Shown: piece after piece, positions 1-8,478 of the stretch
Position numbering within the stretch: the stretch's first letter is position 1
Layout: each line of letters begins with the position of its first letter
Source of the DNA: Armatimonadota bacterium
GTDB taxonomy: Bacteria > Sysuimicrobiota > Sysuimicrobiia > Sysuimicrobiales > Humicultoraceae
Direction: 5' to 3'
NCBI GenBank assembly: GCA_031081585.1
Contig: JAVHLY010000005.1
Span: 46,832-110,831, forward strand
DNA: 64,000 bases
Translations under genes and position numbers: made by a program
The notes under the pieces: generated by a model
What the model was told of the DNA's origin: nothing
The model's database searches: none
The model's input: the letters and a program-made list of their open reading frames with translations, nothing else

Positions 1-507
1 GTGATGGACGCGATCTACTCCTTCCCCGCCCTCATCCTGGCCATCGCCATCGTGGCCATGCTGGGCCCGGGGCTGACCAACATGACGGCGGCCATCGCCT
101 TCGTCTACGTCCCGGCCTACTTCCGGGTGGCGCGGGCGCAGGTGCTGGTGGTGCGGGAGCAGGAGTTCGTCGAGGCGGCGCGGGCGGTGGGGGCCTCCGG
201 CAGCCGCGTGCTCCTGCGGCACATCGCCCCCAACACCCTGAGCGCGGTGATGACCGTCCCTTCCTTCAACATCGCCGACGCCATCCTCACCGAAGCGGCG
301 CTGGCCTTCCTGGGCTTCGGGCTGCCGCCTCCCACGCCGGACTGGGGCTTCGACATCCAGAACGGCCAGAAGTTCCTGCAGGCGGGCTACTGGTGGCTCA
401 TTACCTTCCCCGGCCTGATGATCATCCTCCTCTCCCTGGGGTTCGGGATGCTGGGGGAAGGGCTGGCCGACCGGCTCAGCCCCCGCCGGCGCCGCGCCGT
501 CGAGTAG
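1..507 (+). CDS. Dipeptide/oligopeptide ABC transporter permease (DppC-like), 5' end missing
   Basis: This is the C-terminal part of an inner-membrane permease of the DppC/OppC family, which forms the channel of a peptide importer. The visible 168 residues hold several hydrophobic segments. They also carry the EAA loop that contacts the ATPase (EFVEAARAVGASGSRVLLRH, about residues 56-75 of the visible part) and the family signature around FLGFGLPPPTPDWG. Family members are about 280-300 residues, so roughly 110 N-terminal residues lie upstream of the window. The GTG at base 1 is therefore not a real start. It ends 80 bases before a family-5 binding protein gene on the same strand, so the two probably belong to one importer operon. 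Confidence 0.9.
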   Translation: MMDAIYSFPALILAIAIVAMLGPGLTNMTAAIAFVYVPAYFRVARAQVLVVREQEFVEAARAVGASGSRVLLRHIAPNTLSAVMTVPSFNIADAILTEAALAFLGFGLPPPTPDWGFDIQNGQKFLQAGYWWLITFPGLMIILLSLGFGMLGEGLADRLSPRRRRAVE

Positions 508-587
508 GTCGCTGCGCGGCAGGATGCCCCCTGCGCTACACTGAAATCGCTACCGGGAGAAGCGATCCCAACCACGGGGGGTGAGGC

Positions 588-2171
588 ATGACCGCATCAC
601 GCCTGTGTGCCGTCCTGCTGGTGGCGGGGCTCGTGGTCGTCCTGGGGGCGCCGGCGTCCCGGGCGCCCGCAGCCACGCCGCGCGACACGCTGGTCCTGGG
701 AACCACCGACAAGATCACCGAGCTCTCTCCGGAGAACTCCTACGACTACTGGACCTGGCACGTCTTCGCGCAGGTCTCGGAGGCGCTCGTGCAGTTCAAA
801 CCCGGGACCACGGACATCGTGGGGCAGCTGGCGGAGTCCTGGCAGGTCTCCGATGACGGGCTCACCTACACCTTCAAGCTGCGCCGCGGGGTGACGTTCA
901 CCGACGGGACACCCTTCGACGCCGCGGCCGTGAAGTTCTCGCTGGAGCGCGCCCTCAAGCTGGACGGCCCCGAGGGCGGCGTCGGGCTGATCAAGAACAT
1001 CCGCTTGCCCGTCGAGGTCGTCGACGCCACGACGGTGCGCATCCGGCTGCGCGAGCGGGACGCCACCTTCCTGGCGCGCATGACCCACGGGGTGGCGCCC
1101 GCCCACGTCTTCAGCCCCCGCTCCACCCCGGCCAACGAGTTCGCCAAGGGGCGCTTCGCCGGCACCGGACCGTACCGGCTGGCCCAGTACGTGCCGGACC
1201 AGCGGACGGTCTACGAGGCCTACCGCGGCTACTGGGGCCCCGCCCCCAAGAGCCGTCGGGTCATCACCGTCTTCCTGGCCGACGCCTCGGCCCTGGCCGC
1301 CGCCGTCGAGTCGGGGCAGGTGGACGTCGGGTTCCGCACCTTCAACCCGGAGGACCTGCGGCGGCTGCAGCAGAGCCCCCGGGTGACCGTCATCCGCGGC
1401 CCCAGCCTCTCGGTGCGCTACATCGTCTTCAACGTCACGGTGAAACCCTTCGACGACGTCCGCGTCCGCCGCGCCGTGGCGCTGGCGCTGGACCGCGACC
1501 GCATCGTGCGCAACGTCTTCGGCGGCCTCAACACTGCGCTCTACAGCATGGTGCCGCCAGGGCTGTGGAGCCACGTGGAGGCCTTCCCGCGCCGCAACCT
1601 GGAGCAGGCCCGGGCGCTGCTGCGCGAGGCCGGCTACAGCTCCGGCCGCAAGCTCGCCCTCACCCTGTGGCTCACCCCGGTCCGCTACGGTAACACCGAG
1701 CCGGACGCGGGCGCGGTGGTGAAGCGGGCCATCGAGGAGACGGGCCTGGCCACGGTGGAGATCAAGACGCAGGAGTGGGCCACCTACACGAAGTCGATGG
1801 CCGCCGGGCAGTTCGGCATGTTCTTCCTGGGGTGGTTCCCGGACTTCGTCGACCCCGACAACTTCCTGGCCCCCTGGCTCATCGAGTCGCCGGAGAGCCT
1901 GGGCACCTTCCTCAACAAGGCCACCAGCGCGCGGGACAAGCAGTACGCGCAGCAGTTCCGCCAGCTCCTCACCGAGGCCAAGCAGACCACCGACCGGGCT
2001 CGGCGCACCCAGCTCTACCAGCAGACCCAGCGGCTGCTGGCCGAGTCGGCCATCCTGGTGCCGATGTGGACGAACAACCTGCAGGCCTTCGCGGTCGCGC
2101 AGAAGAACGTCACCGGCATCCAGCTGAGCCCGGACATGCAGTTCCGCACCTGGACGATCGGCAAGCAGTAG
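588..2171 (+). CDS. Family-5 extracellular solute-binding protein (DppA/OppA-like)
   Basis: A 527-residue exported peptide-binding protein. It starts at an ATG preceded by GGGGGTGAGG. Residues 1-29 form a Sec signal peptide with an Ala-rich cleavage region. The body has the family-5 landmarks: LAESWQVSDDGLTYTFKLR near residue 85, then FTDGTPFDAAAVKFSLERAL, and later FDDVRVRRAVALALDR. It follows the DppC-like permease gene with no sign of a terminator, so it probably feeds that transporter. The family binds dipeptides, oligopeptides, nickel chelates or glycosides, and the sequence does not show which. There is no lipobox cysteine, so a soluble or otherwise retained form is likely. Confidence 0.92.
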   Translation: MTASRLCAVLLVAGLVVVLGAPASRAPAATPRDTLVLGTTDKITELSPENSYDYWTWHVFAQVSEALVQFKPGTTDIVGQLAESWQVSDDGLTYTFKLRRGVTFTDGTPFDAAAVKFSLERALKLDGPEGGVGLIKNIRLPVEVVDATTVRIRLRERDATFLARMTHGVAPAHVFSPRSTPANEFAKGRFAGTGPYRLAQYVPDQRTVYEAYRGYWGPAPKSRRVITVFLADASALAAAVESGQVDVGFRTFNPEDLRRLQQSPRVTVIRGPSLSVRYIVFNVTVKPFDDVRVRRAVALALDRDRIVRNVFGGLNTALYSMVPPGLWSHVEAFPRRNLEQARALLREAGYSSGRKLALTLWLTPVRYGNTEPDAGAVVKRAIEETGLATVEIKTQEWATYTKSMAAGQFGMFFLGWFPDFVDPDNFLAPWLIESPESLGTFLNKATSARDKQYAQQFRQLLTEAKQTTDRARRTQLYQQTQRLLAESAILVPMWTNNLQAFAVAQKNVTGIQLSPDMQFRTWTIGKQ

Positions 2172-2320
2172 GGGACGTCGCCCGTCGACTCGCGCAGGGC
2201 GCCGGGAGCTTCCGGCGCCCTGCGCTCTCTCTGGCCGTCGCGAGCCGCGCCCGGCGGGCCCGCGGCCCCGGCCCCCGGCGGGAGGTCCGCGACGCGCCGC
2301 GGCGAGACGGAGCACCCGCA

Positions 2321-3328
2321 CTAGGGCTCGATCACCACCACCCCCTGGACGGCGTGGTCCTGGAAGCGCGCCGGCCAGGGGAGCTCGAGCGCCGTCCACC
2401 GCGCTCCCCCGTCGCGCGAGCGGAAGATCCCCCGGTTGTTGGCGGCGTAGACCACCCCGGGTGCCTGCGGGTGGGTGGCCAGCACCGTGATCGTGGTGCG
2501 GCGCGCCTCCGGCAGCCCCTCCCGGAGGAGCGCCCACGGGCCCTGGCCCTGCCACCGGTAGAGGTAGGTGGTCGCCCGCCCGGCCACGTACGCACTCCCC
2601 GGTCCCGCCGCCGCCGAGACCACCACGGTCTCGGGATCGCCCGGATCCGCGGCGACGCCGAAGAGGTAGCCGTGGCGCAGGCCCTCCTCGGGTGAACGCC
2701 ACGACGCGCCGCCGTCCAGGCTCTCGAAGTAGCCGTCCCCCGCCGCGGAGTAGAGGCGGTCGGGCGCGTGGGGGTGGACGGCCAGCGTGTGGGTGTCGTA
2801 GGGCCCGCCGGGGACGCGGTCGTGCCAGGTCTCCCCGCCGTCGGCGGAGTGCACCAGGGCCCCGGCCTCGATGGCCACGTAGAGGCGCCCCGGCCGCGCC
2901 GGGTCGGGGGCGATCCAGCGGACGTGGTGGGTCTTCGGACGAGGCGGGAAGCTCCAGGTCCGGGCCGAGGGCAGGGCCACAAGCCCGCGCAGCTCCCGCC
3001 AGGTGACCCCGCCGTCGTCGGAGCGGAAGAGGCGGCTCGGCTCGGTGCCGGCGTACACGGGGCCGGGACCGCCGTCGTGGGCCGGAGCCACCGCCACCGC
3101 GGTGACGTCGTCCAGTCCCGGGGCCGCCGCGCGTTCCCAGGTGCGGCCGCCGTCGGCGCTGCGCCACAGCCCCTCGGCGGTGGCTGCGTAGACCCGCACA
3201 GGATCCTGCGGGTCCGCCGCCACGCCCTGGACCGGCTGGCCGGTGAGGCGCTCCTCGACGGCCCACCCAGACCTCCCCTCCCGGACGACCACCACGGCGT
3301 CCTCCATCCCCAGGTAGAGGAGGGCCAT
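2321..3328 (-). CDS. BNR/Asp-box beta-propeller protein
   Basis: A 335-residue protein built of repeated beta-propeller blades. At least five Asp-box motifs are visible: SADGGRTWE, SDDGGVTWRE, SADGGETWHD, SLDGGASWRS and SRDGGARWTA. These motifs occur in sialidase-like, sortilin-like and photosystem-assembly propellers, and here they define the fold, not a reaction. There is no signal peptide and none of the catalytic residues of sialidases can be recognised. The ATG lies 4 bases after the stop of the hydroxyacid dehydrogenase gene with a GGGGG ribosome site in between, so the two are probably co-translated. Function unknown. Confidence 0.8.
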   Translation of the reverse strand: MALLYLGMEDAVVVVREGRSGWAVEERLTGQPVQGVAADPQDPVRVYAATAEGLWRSADGGRTWERAAAPGLDDVTAVAVAPAHDGGPGPVYAGTEPSRLFRSDDGGVTWRELRGLVALPSARTWSFPPRPKTHHVRWIAPDPARPGRLYVAIEAGALVHSADGGETWHDRVPGGPYDTHTLAVHPHAPDRLYSAAGDGYFESLDGGASWRSPEEGLRHGYLFGVAADPGDPETVVVSAAAGPGSAYVAGRATTYLYRWQGQGPWALLREGLPEARRTTITVLATHPQAPGVVYAANNRGIFRSRDGGARWTALELPWPARFQDHAVQGVVVIEP

Positions 3329-3332
3329 CCCC

Positions 3333-4319
3333 CTACCGTCCTTCCAGGACCTCAGGGTTGACGGGATTGGGGGGCCGCCGCCCCTCCAGCACCGCCAGCA
3401 GGTTCTCCGCGGCCATGAGCGCCATCTGCGTGCGCGTCCGCACCGAGGCGCTGGCGATGTGCGGGGCGACGGTGACGTTGTCGAGCGTGAGCAGCGGGTG
3501 GTCCGGGGGGACCGGCTCCACCTCGAAGACGTCCAGGGCCGCCGCCCAGATGACGCCGTCGCGCAGGGCCTCGTACAGCGCCATGGTGTCGACGATGGGC
3601 CCGCGGGCCGTGTTCACCAGCACCGCCGTCGGCTTCATCATCCGCAGCTGCTGGCGGCCGATGAGGTGGCGGGTCTCGGGAGTCAGCGGCGTGTGGATGC
3701 TGATGAAGTCGCTCTCGCGCAGCACCTCCTCCAGGGGGCGGAAGACGATGCCCATCTCCCGCTCCAGGTCCTCCCGGCGCACCACGTCGTAGTAGAGGAC
3801 GCGCATGTCGAAGCCGCGGGCACGCCGGGCCACGGCGCTGCCGATCCGCCCCAGCCCGACGAGCCCCAGGGTGGCGCCGTGCACGTCCTGCCCCAGGAAG
3901 AGCATCGGCTGCCAGGAGCGCCACAGGTTGCTGCGGGTGTAGCGGTCGGCCTCGACCAGGCGCCGCGCCGCCGCCAGGATCATGGCCATGGCGAAGTCCG
4001 CCACGGTCTCGGTGAGGACCCCCGGGGTGTTCGTGACGACGACGCCGCGCCGCGTGGCCGCCGCCACGTCCACGTTGTCGAAGCCGACGGCATAGTTGGC
4101 CACCACACGCAGGCGGGGGGCGCGCGCGAGCAGCTCCTCGTCGATGCGGTCGGTGAGCAGGGCGAGCAGCCCGTCGACGTCGGCGACCTCGCGCAGCAGG
4201 ACGTCGCGGGGCGGGGGGATCTCGTCCTGCTCCCACAGGCGCATCTCCGTCCGCTCCCGGATGAGGGCCAGGGCGGGCTCGGGGAGCGGCCGCGTGACGT
4301 AGACCTTGGGTCGGGCCAT
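3333..4319 (-). CDS. D-isomer-specific 2-hydroxyacid dehydrogenase (glyoxylate/hydroxypyruvate reductase-like)
   Basis: A 328-residue cytosolic NAD(P)-dependent oxidoreductase that interconverts 2-oxoacids and D-2-hydroxyacids. The Rossmann motif GLGRIG is at residues 155-160. The family catalytic regions follow: [10 protein letters not shown] with the substrate-binding Arg, and APHIASAS with the general-acid His. I chose the ATG at 4319 because AGGAGG lies just upstream; a longer in-frame start exists but has no support from alignment with the family's N-terminus. It heads a two-gene operon with the beta-propeller gene. Substrate preference (glyoxylate, hydroxypyruvate, phosphoglycerate-like) cannot be read from the sequence. 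Confidence 0.9.
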   Translation of the reverse strand: MARPKVYVTRPLPEPALALIRERTEMRLWEQDEIPPPRDVLLREVADVDGLLALLTDRIDEELLARAPRLRVVANYAVGFDNVDVAAATRRGVVVTNTPGVLTETVADFAMAMILAAARRLVEADRYTRSNLWRSWQPMLFLGQDVHGATLGLVGLGRIGSAVARRARGFDMRVLYYDVVRREDLEREMGIVFRPLEEVLRESDFISIHTPLTPETRHLIGRQQLRMMKPTAVLVNTARGPIVDTMALYEALRDGVIWAAALDVFEVEPVPPDHPLLTLDNVTVAPHIASASVRTRTQMALMAAENLLAVLEGRRPPNPVNPEVLEGR

Positions 4320-4443
4320 GGGACCTCCTCCGTGATGCCGGACGCGGTCTGGGGGCAGACCGCCCTCGAAGGGGGTTTTCACCCTCCACGCCGCCACCTC
4401 CCCCTCGCCGCCAAACACGCTCCCGGCGGCGGCCGCGGAAGGC

Positions 4444-4458
4444 TGTGACCGCAGTCAC
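4444..4458. promoter_or_regulatory. Inverted repeat resembling a CRP/FNR-family site
   Basis: TGTGACCGCAGTCAC contains perfect 5-base arms GTGAC/GTCAC separated by four bases. It also fits the CRP-type spacing TGTGA-N6-TCAC. It sits between the divergent dehydrogenase (start 4319) and the HTH-domain gene (start 4517). The match is seen; binding by a CRP-family regulator is an inference. Confidence 0.35.
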
Positions 4459-4516
4459 CGGCCGGGGATGCGCCGCATCACTCCATCCTCGCCGCGGGCT
4501 CTGCCACCATGGCGGC

Positions 4517-4696
4517 ATGCGTCGCGAGCTGCCCGAGCTCCTCACGGTCCGGCAGGCGGCCGCCTACCTGCAGCTCCACCGCCTCACGGTGTACGCCTAC
4601 GTCCGGCAGGGACGGCTTCCGGCCATCCGGCTGGGCCGGCCGGTGCGGATCCACCGGGACGATCTGGACCGGCTGCTGGTCCCGGTGTGGGTCGGC
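4517..4696 (+). pseudogene. Excisionase/MerR-type helix-turn-helix domain without its own stop codon
   Basis: From the ATG at 4517 the first 55 residues form a standard HTH_17 DNA-binding domain (LLTVRQAAAYLQLHRLTVYA, then VRQGRLPAIRLGRPVRIHRDDLDRLL). Such domains occur in phage excisionases and small plasmid or antitoxin regulators. After about codon 58 the frame stays open to 5845, but only because it runs antisense through the converging permease gene, and the translated tail has no protein-like character. The other two forward frames also stay open to about 4840. The gene is therefore either truncated at its 3' end or has an artificial antisense tail. The 3' neighbour is itself a gene remnant, which favours truncation. 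Confidence 0.45.
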
Positions 4697-5452
4697 TCAC
4701 CGCCCGCGGGCGCCCAGCAGGCGGGAGAGGTCGCGGGGGTCGGTGGCGGCCACCGCCGCCGCGCCGGCCACGGCCGCCGCGGCGATCAGCACGGTGGAGA
4801 GGGCGGCGATCACCGGGTCCTGGTGGCGCTGGATGTAGTAGAACATGGCCACCGGCAGCGTGACGTTGTCGGTCTTCACGAGGAAGAGCGAGGTCTCCAC
4901 CTGGTCCCAGGAGATGATGAAGGCGAAGAAGGCGCTGACGGCCAGCCCCGTGCGGATCTGCGGCAGCGTCACCCGCAGGAAGGTCTGCAGCGGCGTCACT
5001 CCCAGGTCCATGGCCGCTTCCTCCAGGACCCGCTCCGCGCTCACCAGGCTGGCCGAGAGGATCGAGATGGCGAACGGCAGCGTCACCATCAGGTGGGCCA
5101 GGACGAGGCTGTCCAGCCCGCCGAAGCGGCGCAGGAGGATCATGTAGACCATGATGGCTACGCCGAAGGCGATCCGCGGCACGATGAGCGGCGCCAGGAA
5201 GACCGCGCGCAGCACCTCCCGGCCGGCGAAGCGGTAGCGCACCAGTCCCAGGGCGGCCAGGGTCCCCAGCCCCAGACTCCCGGCCGTGGCCGCCGCCGCC
5301 ACGAGCAGGGAGTTCAGCGCCGCCCGCAGCAGGTCGTGCTGGGTCAGGAGGCGCTCGAACCAGCGCAGGGAGAACCCCGGCGGCGGGAAGACGGCGTAGG
5401 AGACGCTGCTGAAGGCATAGGCAAAGACGAAGAGGATGGGGGCCAGCGGGTT
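4697..5452 (-). pseudogene. PotC-like ABC permease, N-terminus lost (second copy)
   Basis: About 250 residues of a binding-protein-dependent permease paralogous to the intact one at 5713-6561. It has the same block FSSVSYAVFPPPGFSLRW near the front, the EAA loop (EEAAMDLGVTPLQTFLRVTLP) and the ending DPVIAALSTVLIAAAA. The family N-terminus, about 40 residues with the first membrane helix, is absent. In its place the sequence changes at about 5443-5452 into a deacylase gene read in a different frame. The shortest internal start is the GTG at 5302, which would remove most of the first periplasmic loop. I read this as a dead or crippled gene left by an internal deletion; a shortened functional product is not excluded. 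Confidence 0.75.
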
Positions 5453-5697
5453 GCCACCGGCACCGCCCGGACCATCCCCCGGAAGGGCGTCCGCTCCAGG
5501 CGGTCGAGCAGGCGGCGGACCACCTCGATGCCGACGATCTCATCGCCATGGATGGCCGCCGTTACGCCCAGGGCGGGCCCGGCGCCCGTGCCCCGGACCG
5601 TCCAGACCGGGACGCGCAGGAGCATCCCACTGGCGAGCCGGCTCACCTCCAACCACTCCACCGTGCGCCCGGGCATCGTCCCCTCGTTCGCGCCCAC
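5443..5697 (-). pseudogene. N-terminal fragment of an AspA/AstE-family deacylase
   Basis: About 82 residues of a succinylglutamate desuccinylase/aspartoacylase-type zinc hydrolase, related to the intact gene at 7492-8478. The zinc-ligand motif is present (AAIHGDEIVGIEVVRRLLDR, with His and Glu near residues 50 and 53), followed by RGMVRAVPVA. The family then continues with an NPLA-like segment. Here AACCCGCTGG supplies exactly those residues, but in the frame of the permease fragment, one base out. The first 15 bases after the preceding permease stop (5713) lead into its GTG/ATG starts, so it was once an operon member. Rest of the enzyme absent. Confidence 0.75.
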
Positions 5698-5712
5698 CGC
5701 CCGCGTGCCCCG

Positions 5713-6561
5713 TCAGCGCCCCAGCAGCCGGCGCAGGTCGGCGCCTCGCGCCAGGACCAGGCCCGCCGCCACCAGGGCCGCAGCGAACCCGATCAGCACC
5801 GTGGAGAGCGCAGCGATGGTCGGGTCCTGCCACTTCTCCATGTAGAGGAACATCTCGACCGGCAGCGTGTTGTTGGCGCCGCGGGTCAAGAAGATCGAGC
5901 TCTCCACCTGATCGAAGGAGACGATGAAGGCGAGCACGGCGCTCACCGCCACCCCCGGGCGGATCTGCGGGAGGACGATGCGCCACAGCACCGTCGCCAC
6001 CCCCGCCCCCAGGTCCTGGGCCGCCTCCTCCACCGAGGGGTCCAACCCCACCAGGTTCGCCGCTAGGATCGTCACCACGAAGGGCAGCACGACGACGGTG
6101 TGGGCGAGGACGAGGGGGCCCACGCCCCCCTCCAGCCCCAGACGGGCGAAGAAGATGAACCACCCCACCCCGAGCACGATCTTCGGCATGACGATGGGCG
6201 AGAGGAGGAAGGCACGCAGCAGGTCGCGGCCGGGGAAGCGCGCCCGCACCAGCACGACGGCGGCGGGCAGCCCCACGGCCAGGGCGAGCGCGGTGGCGCA
6301 CACCCCGATCCCCACGCTGCGCAGGAAAGCGCCCCGGAACGCCTCCTGGGCGAGGAGGTGGCCGTACCAGCGGAGCGACAGCCCCGGCGGCGGGAAGACC
6401 CCGTAGGCGACGCTGCTGAAGGAGTAGACGACCACGATCGCCAGCGGCAGGAGGACGAACCCGACGCCCAGGGCCAGGCCCGCCCGGAGCACCAGCGTGC
6501 GCACCGCCTCGGCGCGCTCCTCCCGGGACGCCGCCCGCAGGTCCTGCGCCAGCACGCTCAT
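5713..6561 (-). CDS. ABC transporter permease, PotC-like
   Basis: A 282-residue inner-membrane permease of the spermidine/putrescine/2-aminoethylphosphonate class. About six hydrophobic helices are visible. The EAA loop reads VEEAAQDLGAGVATVLWRIV and is followed by LPQIRPGVAVSAVLAFIVSF. It pairs with the PotB-like permease (6581-7429), whose stop is 20 bases upstream, and with the ATPase and binding protein further up the operon. Start ATG at 6561 follows GGGAGGTACCGGGG. The compound carried is unknown; the deacylase gene in the same operon hints at an N-acylated amino acid or amine. Confidence 0.92.
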   Translation of the reverse strand: MSVLAQDLRAASREERAEAVRTLVLRAGLALGVGFVLLPLAIVVVYSFSSVAYGVFPPPGLSLRWYGHLLAQEAFRGAFLRSVGIGVCATALALAVGLPAAVVLVRARFPGRDLLRAFLLSPIVMPKIVLGVGWFIFFARLGLEGGVGPLVLAHTVVVLPFVVTILAANLVGLDPSVEEAAQDLGAGVATVLWRIVLPQIRPGVAVSAVLAFIVSFDQVESSIFLTRGANNTLPVEMFLYMEKWQDPTIAALSTVLIGFAAALVAAGLVLARGADLRRLLGR

Positions 6562-6580
6562 CCCCGGTACCTCCCGGCCC

Positions 6581-7429
6581 TCACACGCTCGGCAGCCGTC
6601 GCAGCAGGCCGTTGAGGGTCCAGACGGCGGCGAGGGACAGGACGAGCAGGGTGAGGCCGGCCACGGCTCCCAGCGGCCAGTTGATCTCCACCGTGCTCTG
6701 GTAGACCACGAGCGGCAGGACCTGGACGCGCCCCCCGCCCAGCAGCTGCGGCGTCACGAAGCTGCTGAGGGCCAGCGTGAAGCAGATCAACGCCGCGGCG
6801 ACGACCCCCGGCATGGTCAGGGGCAGCGTGATGTGCGTGAAGGTCGCCCAGGGGCCGGCGCCCAGGTCGCGGGCGGCGTCCTTCAGCGTGGTGTCCAGCC
6901 GGACCAGCACGCTGTAGATGGGGAAGACGGCAAACGGCAGCAGGATGTGGGTCAGGCTGACCACCACGCCGCGCAGGTTGAACAGCAGCGGCAGGGGCGT
7001 GTCGACCAGGCCCGACGCCCGCAGCGCCGTGTTCACCAGCCCCCGGGTGGCCAGGAGGATGAACCACCCGTAGGTCCGGACCACGACGCTGACCACCAGC
7101 GGCGAGAAGAGGAGGAGCGCCACCGCCGCGCGGCTGCCCGGGCGGCGCACCCGGGTGTGCAGCGCGTAGGCGAGCGGGTAGCCCAGCAGCAGAGCCAGCC
7201 CCGTGACCAGGACGGCCAGGCGGAGGGACTGGCCGATGACCCGATAGGCGAACGGGTCGGTGAAGAACGCCGCGTAGGTCTCCCACGTCCAGCCCGGGAG
7301 GATCCGCCCGGCCTCGAAGCGATGGAAGCTGTTCACCAGGTAGACGCCCAGCGGCACGGCGTAGAGCCCGGCCATGACGAGCAGCGCCGGGGCGAGGAAC
7401 GCCATCGCCAGGGGCCCCCGGAGCCTCAT
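6581..7429 (-). CDS. ABC transporter permease, PotB-like
   Basis: A 282-residue inner-membrane permease that forms the channel heterodimer with the PotC-like protein encoded next. It begins with a strong hydrophobic helix (MAFLAPALLVMAGLYAVPLG) and contains the PotB-type stretch FFTDPFAYRVIGQSLRLA. The EAA loop reads LKDAARDLGAGPWATFTHIT. It lies between the deacylase gene upstream and the PotC gene downstream, all on the minus strand. The ATG at 7429 is close to the 27-base tandem repeat that covers the preceding stop codon. Confidence 0.92.
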   Translation of the reverse strand: MRLRGPLAMAFLAPALLVMAGLYAVPLGVYLVNSFHRFEAGRILPGWTWETYAAFFTDPFAYRVIGQSLRLAVLVTGLALLLGYPLAYALHTRVRRPGSRAAVALLLFSPLVVSVVVRTYGWFILLATRGLVNTALRASGLVDTPLPLLFNLRGVVVSLTHILLPFAVFPIYSVLVRLDTTLKDAARDLGAGPWATFTHITLPLTMPGVVAAALICFTLALSSFVTPQLLGGGRVQVLPLVVYQSTVEINWPLGAVAGLTLLVLSLAAVWTLNGLLRRLPSV

Positions 7430-7450
7430 CGCGCGCCTGCCACCCCGGAC

Positions 7451-7501
7451 ACCGCCTCAGCCCCTCACGGCCGGGAGACCGCCTCAGCCCCTCACGGCCG
7501 G
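7451..7501. repeat. Tandem 24-base repeat across the deacylase stop codon
   Basis: ACCGCCTCAGCCCCTCACGG followed by CCGG occurs at 7451-7474 and again at 7478-7501, period 27. The second copy contains the stop codon of the deacylase gene (TCA at 7492-7494 on the plus strand), so the duplication lengthened the gap before the PotB-like gene. A recent slippage event is the simplest explanation. Confidence 0.85.
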
Positions 7502-8478
7502 AAGGCGATGAAGGTGAGGATGTCGCCGGTGGCCACCGCCTGGGTCCCCAGCAGTGGCCAGGCGAGAATCCAGCCGTCCCGCGGGCTGCAAACCTCCTCC
7601 ACCACGTCCCCCCAGGGATTCCGGATCAGCCCGATGACCTCGCCCTCGCGCACCGCCGTCCCCGGGTCCCGCAGGGGGTGGACCAGCCCGCCCCGGTTGG
7701 CGGTGAGCTCGATCCGGGAGAGGGGGCCGGGGATCACCGGAACGTCCACCTGCGGCTCCGGCGCGCCGTCGAGCATCCCCAGGTGGCGCATGACGTTGAG
7801 CGTGCCGCGCACGCCGGTCTGGAGCGAGCGCGGGTCCACGCGCCGCCAGGCCAGCAGCTCCAGCACCAGGCAGGGCTTCCCCCACCCCTGCACCATGTCG
7901 GTGAAGGTCCCGGTGCGGTGGCGCTCGTGCACGGGGGCCATCTCGATGGTGGTGATCCCGAACGCCTCCGCCAGGGCGCGGCTGCGCCGCCAGAGCGCCT
8001 CGTCGCCGGGATGGCGGATGATGCTGAACTCCATCGCCGGGGTGGGGTTGGCGTGGAAGTCCAGGTAGGCGTCGCACCCCGCCGCCAGCCGGGCGATGAG
8101 GGCGGCGAGCCGGTGGCTGAGGAGCATCTCGGGGTCGCCGGGGAAGACGCGGTTGAGGTTGTAGCCGTCCTGGGGGGTGAGCATCTGGTGCTGGTGGAAG
8201 CTGAAGGGGTTGAGCAGCGGGGCGGCCACGACCGCGCCCCGCAGCCGGGCGGGGTCGACCGCCTCCCGCACGACCCGCCGGATCACCTCCATGCCCGGGA
8301 CCTCCGTGCCGTGGAGGCCCGCGCCCAGCCAGAGGATCGGCCCGTCGTCGGCGCCGTTGAGCACCAGGAGCGGCAACCGCACCGGGGTGCCGTCCGGCAG
8401 CTCGCCGGCCACGACATCCCCCAGGGCGCGCGTGCCCGGCAGGGCGGCGACGCCGCCCACGTCCAGCGTGCGCCTCAT
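7492..8478 (-). CDS. Succinylglutamate desuccinylase/aspartoacylase-family zinc hydrolase
   Basis: A 328-residue cytosolic hydrolase of the AstE/AspA family, which removes acyl groups from N-acyl amino acids. Zinc ligands are visible as His56 and Glu59 in LGAGLHGTEVPGMEVIRRVV, with a later His in YLDFHANPTPAMEF. The segment AAPLLNPFSFHQHQ matches the substrate-loop region of the family. Its start ATG overlaps the stop of the ATPase gene by four bases (ATGA), so it is translationally coupled to the importer. This suggests that an imported acylated compound is hydrolysed after uptake. The exact acyl group and amino acid cannot be read. Confidence 0.85.
   Translation of the reverse strand: MRRTLDVGGVAALPGTRALGDVVAGELPDGTPVRLPLLVLNGADDGPILWLGAGLHGTEVPGMEVIRRVVREAVDPARLRGAVVAAPLLNPFSFHQHQMLTPQDGYNLNRVFPGDPEMLLSHRLAALIARLAAGCDAYLDFHANPTPAMEFSIIRHPGDEALWRRSRALAEAFGITTIEMAPVHERHRTGTFTDMVQGWGKPCLVLELLAWRRVDPRSLQTGVRGTLNVMRHLGMLDGAPEPQVDVPVIPGPLSRIELTANRGGLVHPLRDPGTAVREGEVIGLIRNPWGDVVEEVCSPRDGWILAWPLLGTQAVATGDILTFIAFRP

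Noticed and set aside
597..3266. 889-codon open frame on the minus strand
   Set aside because: It runs antisense through the binding-protein gene and out of frame through the beta-propeller gene, with Arg/Gly/Pro-rich composition typical of shadow frames in GC-rich DNA.
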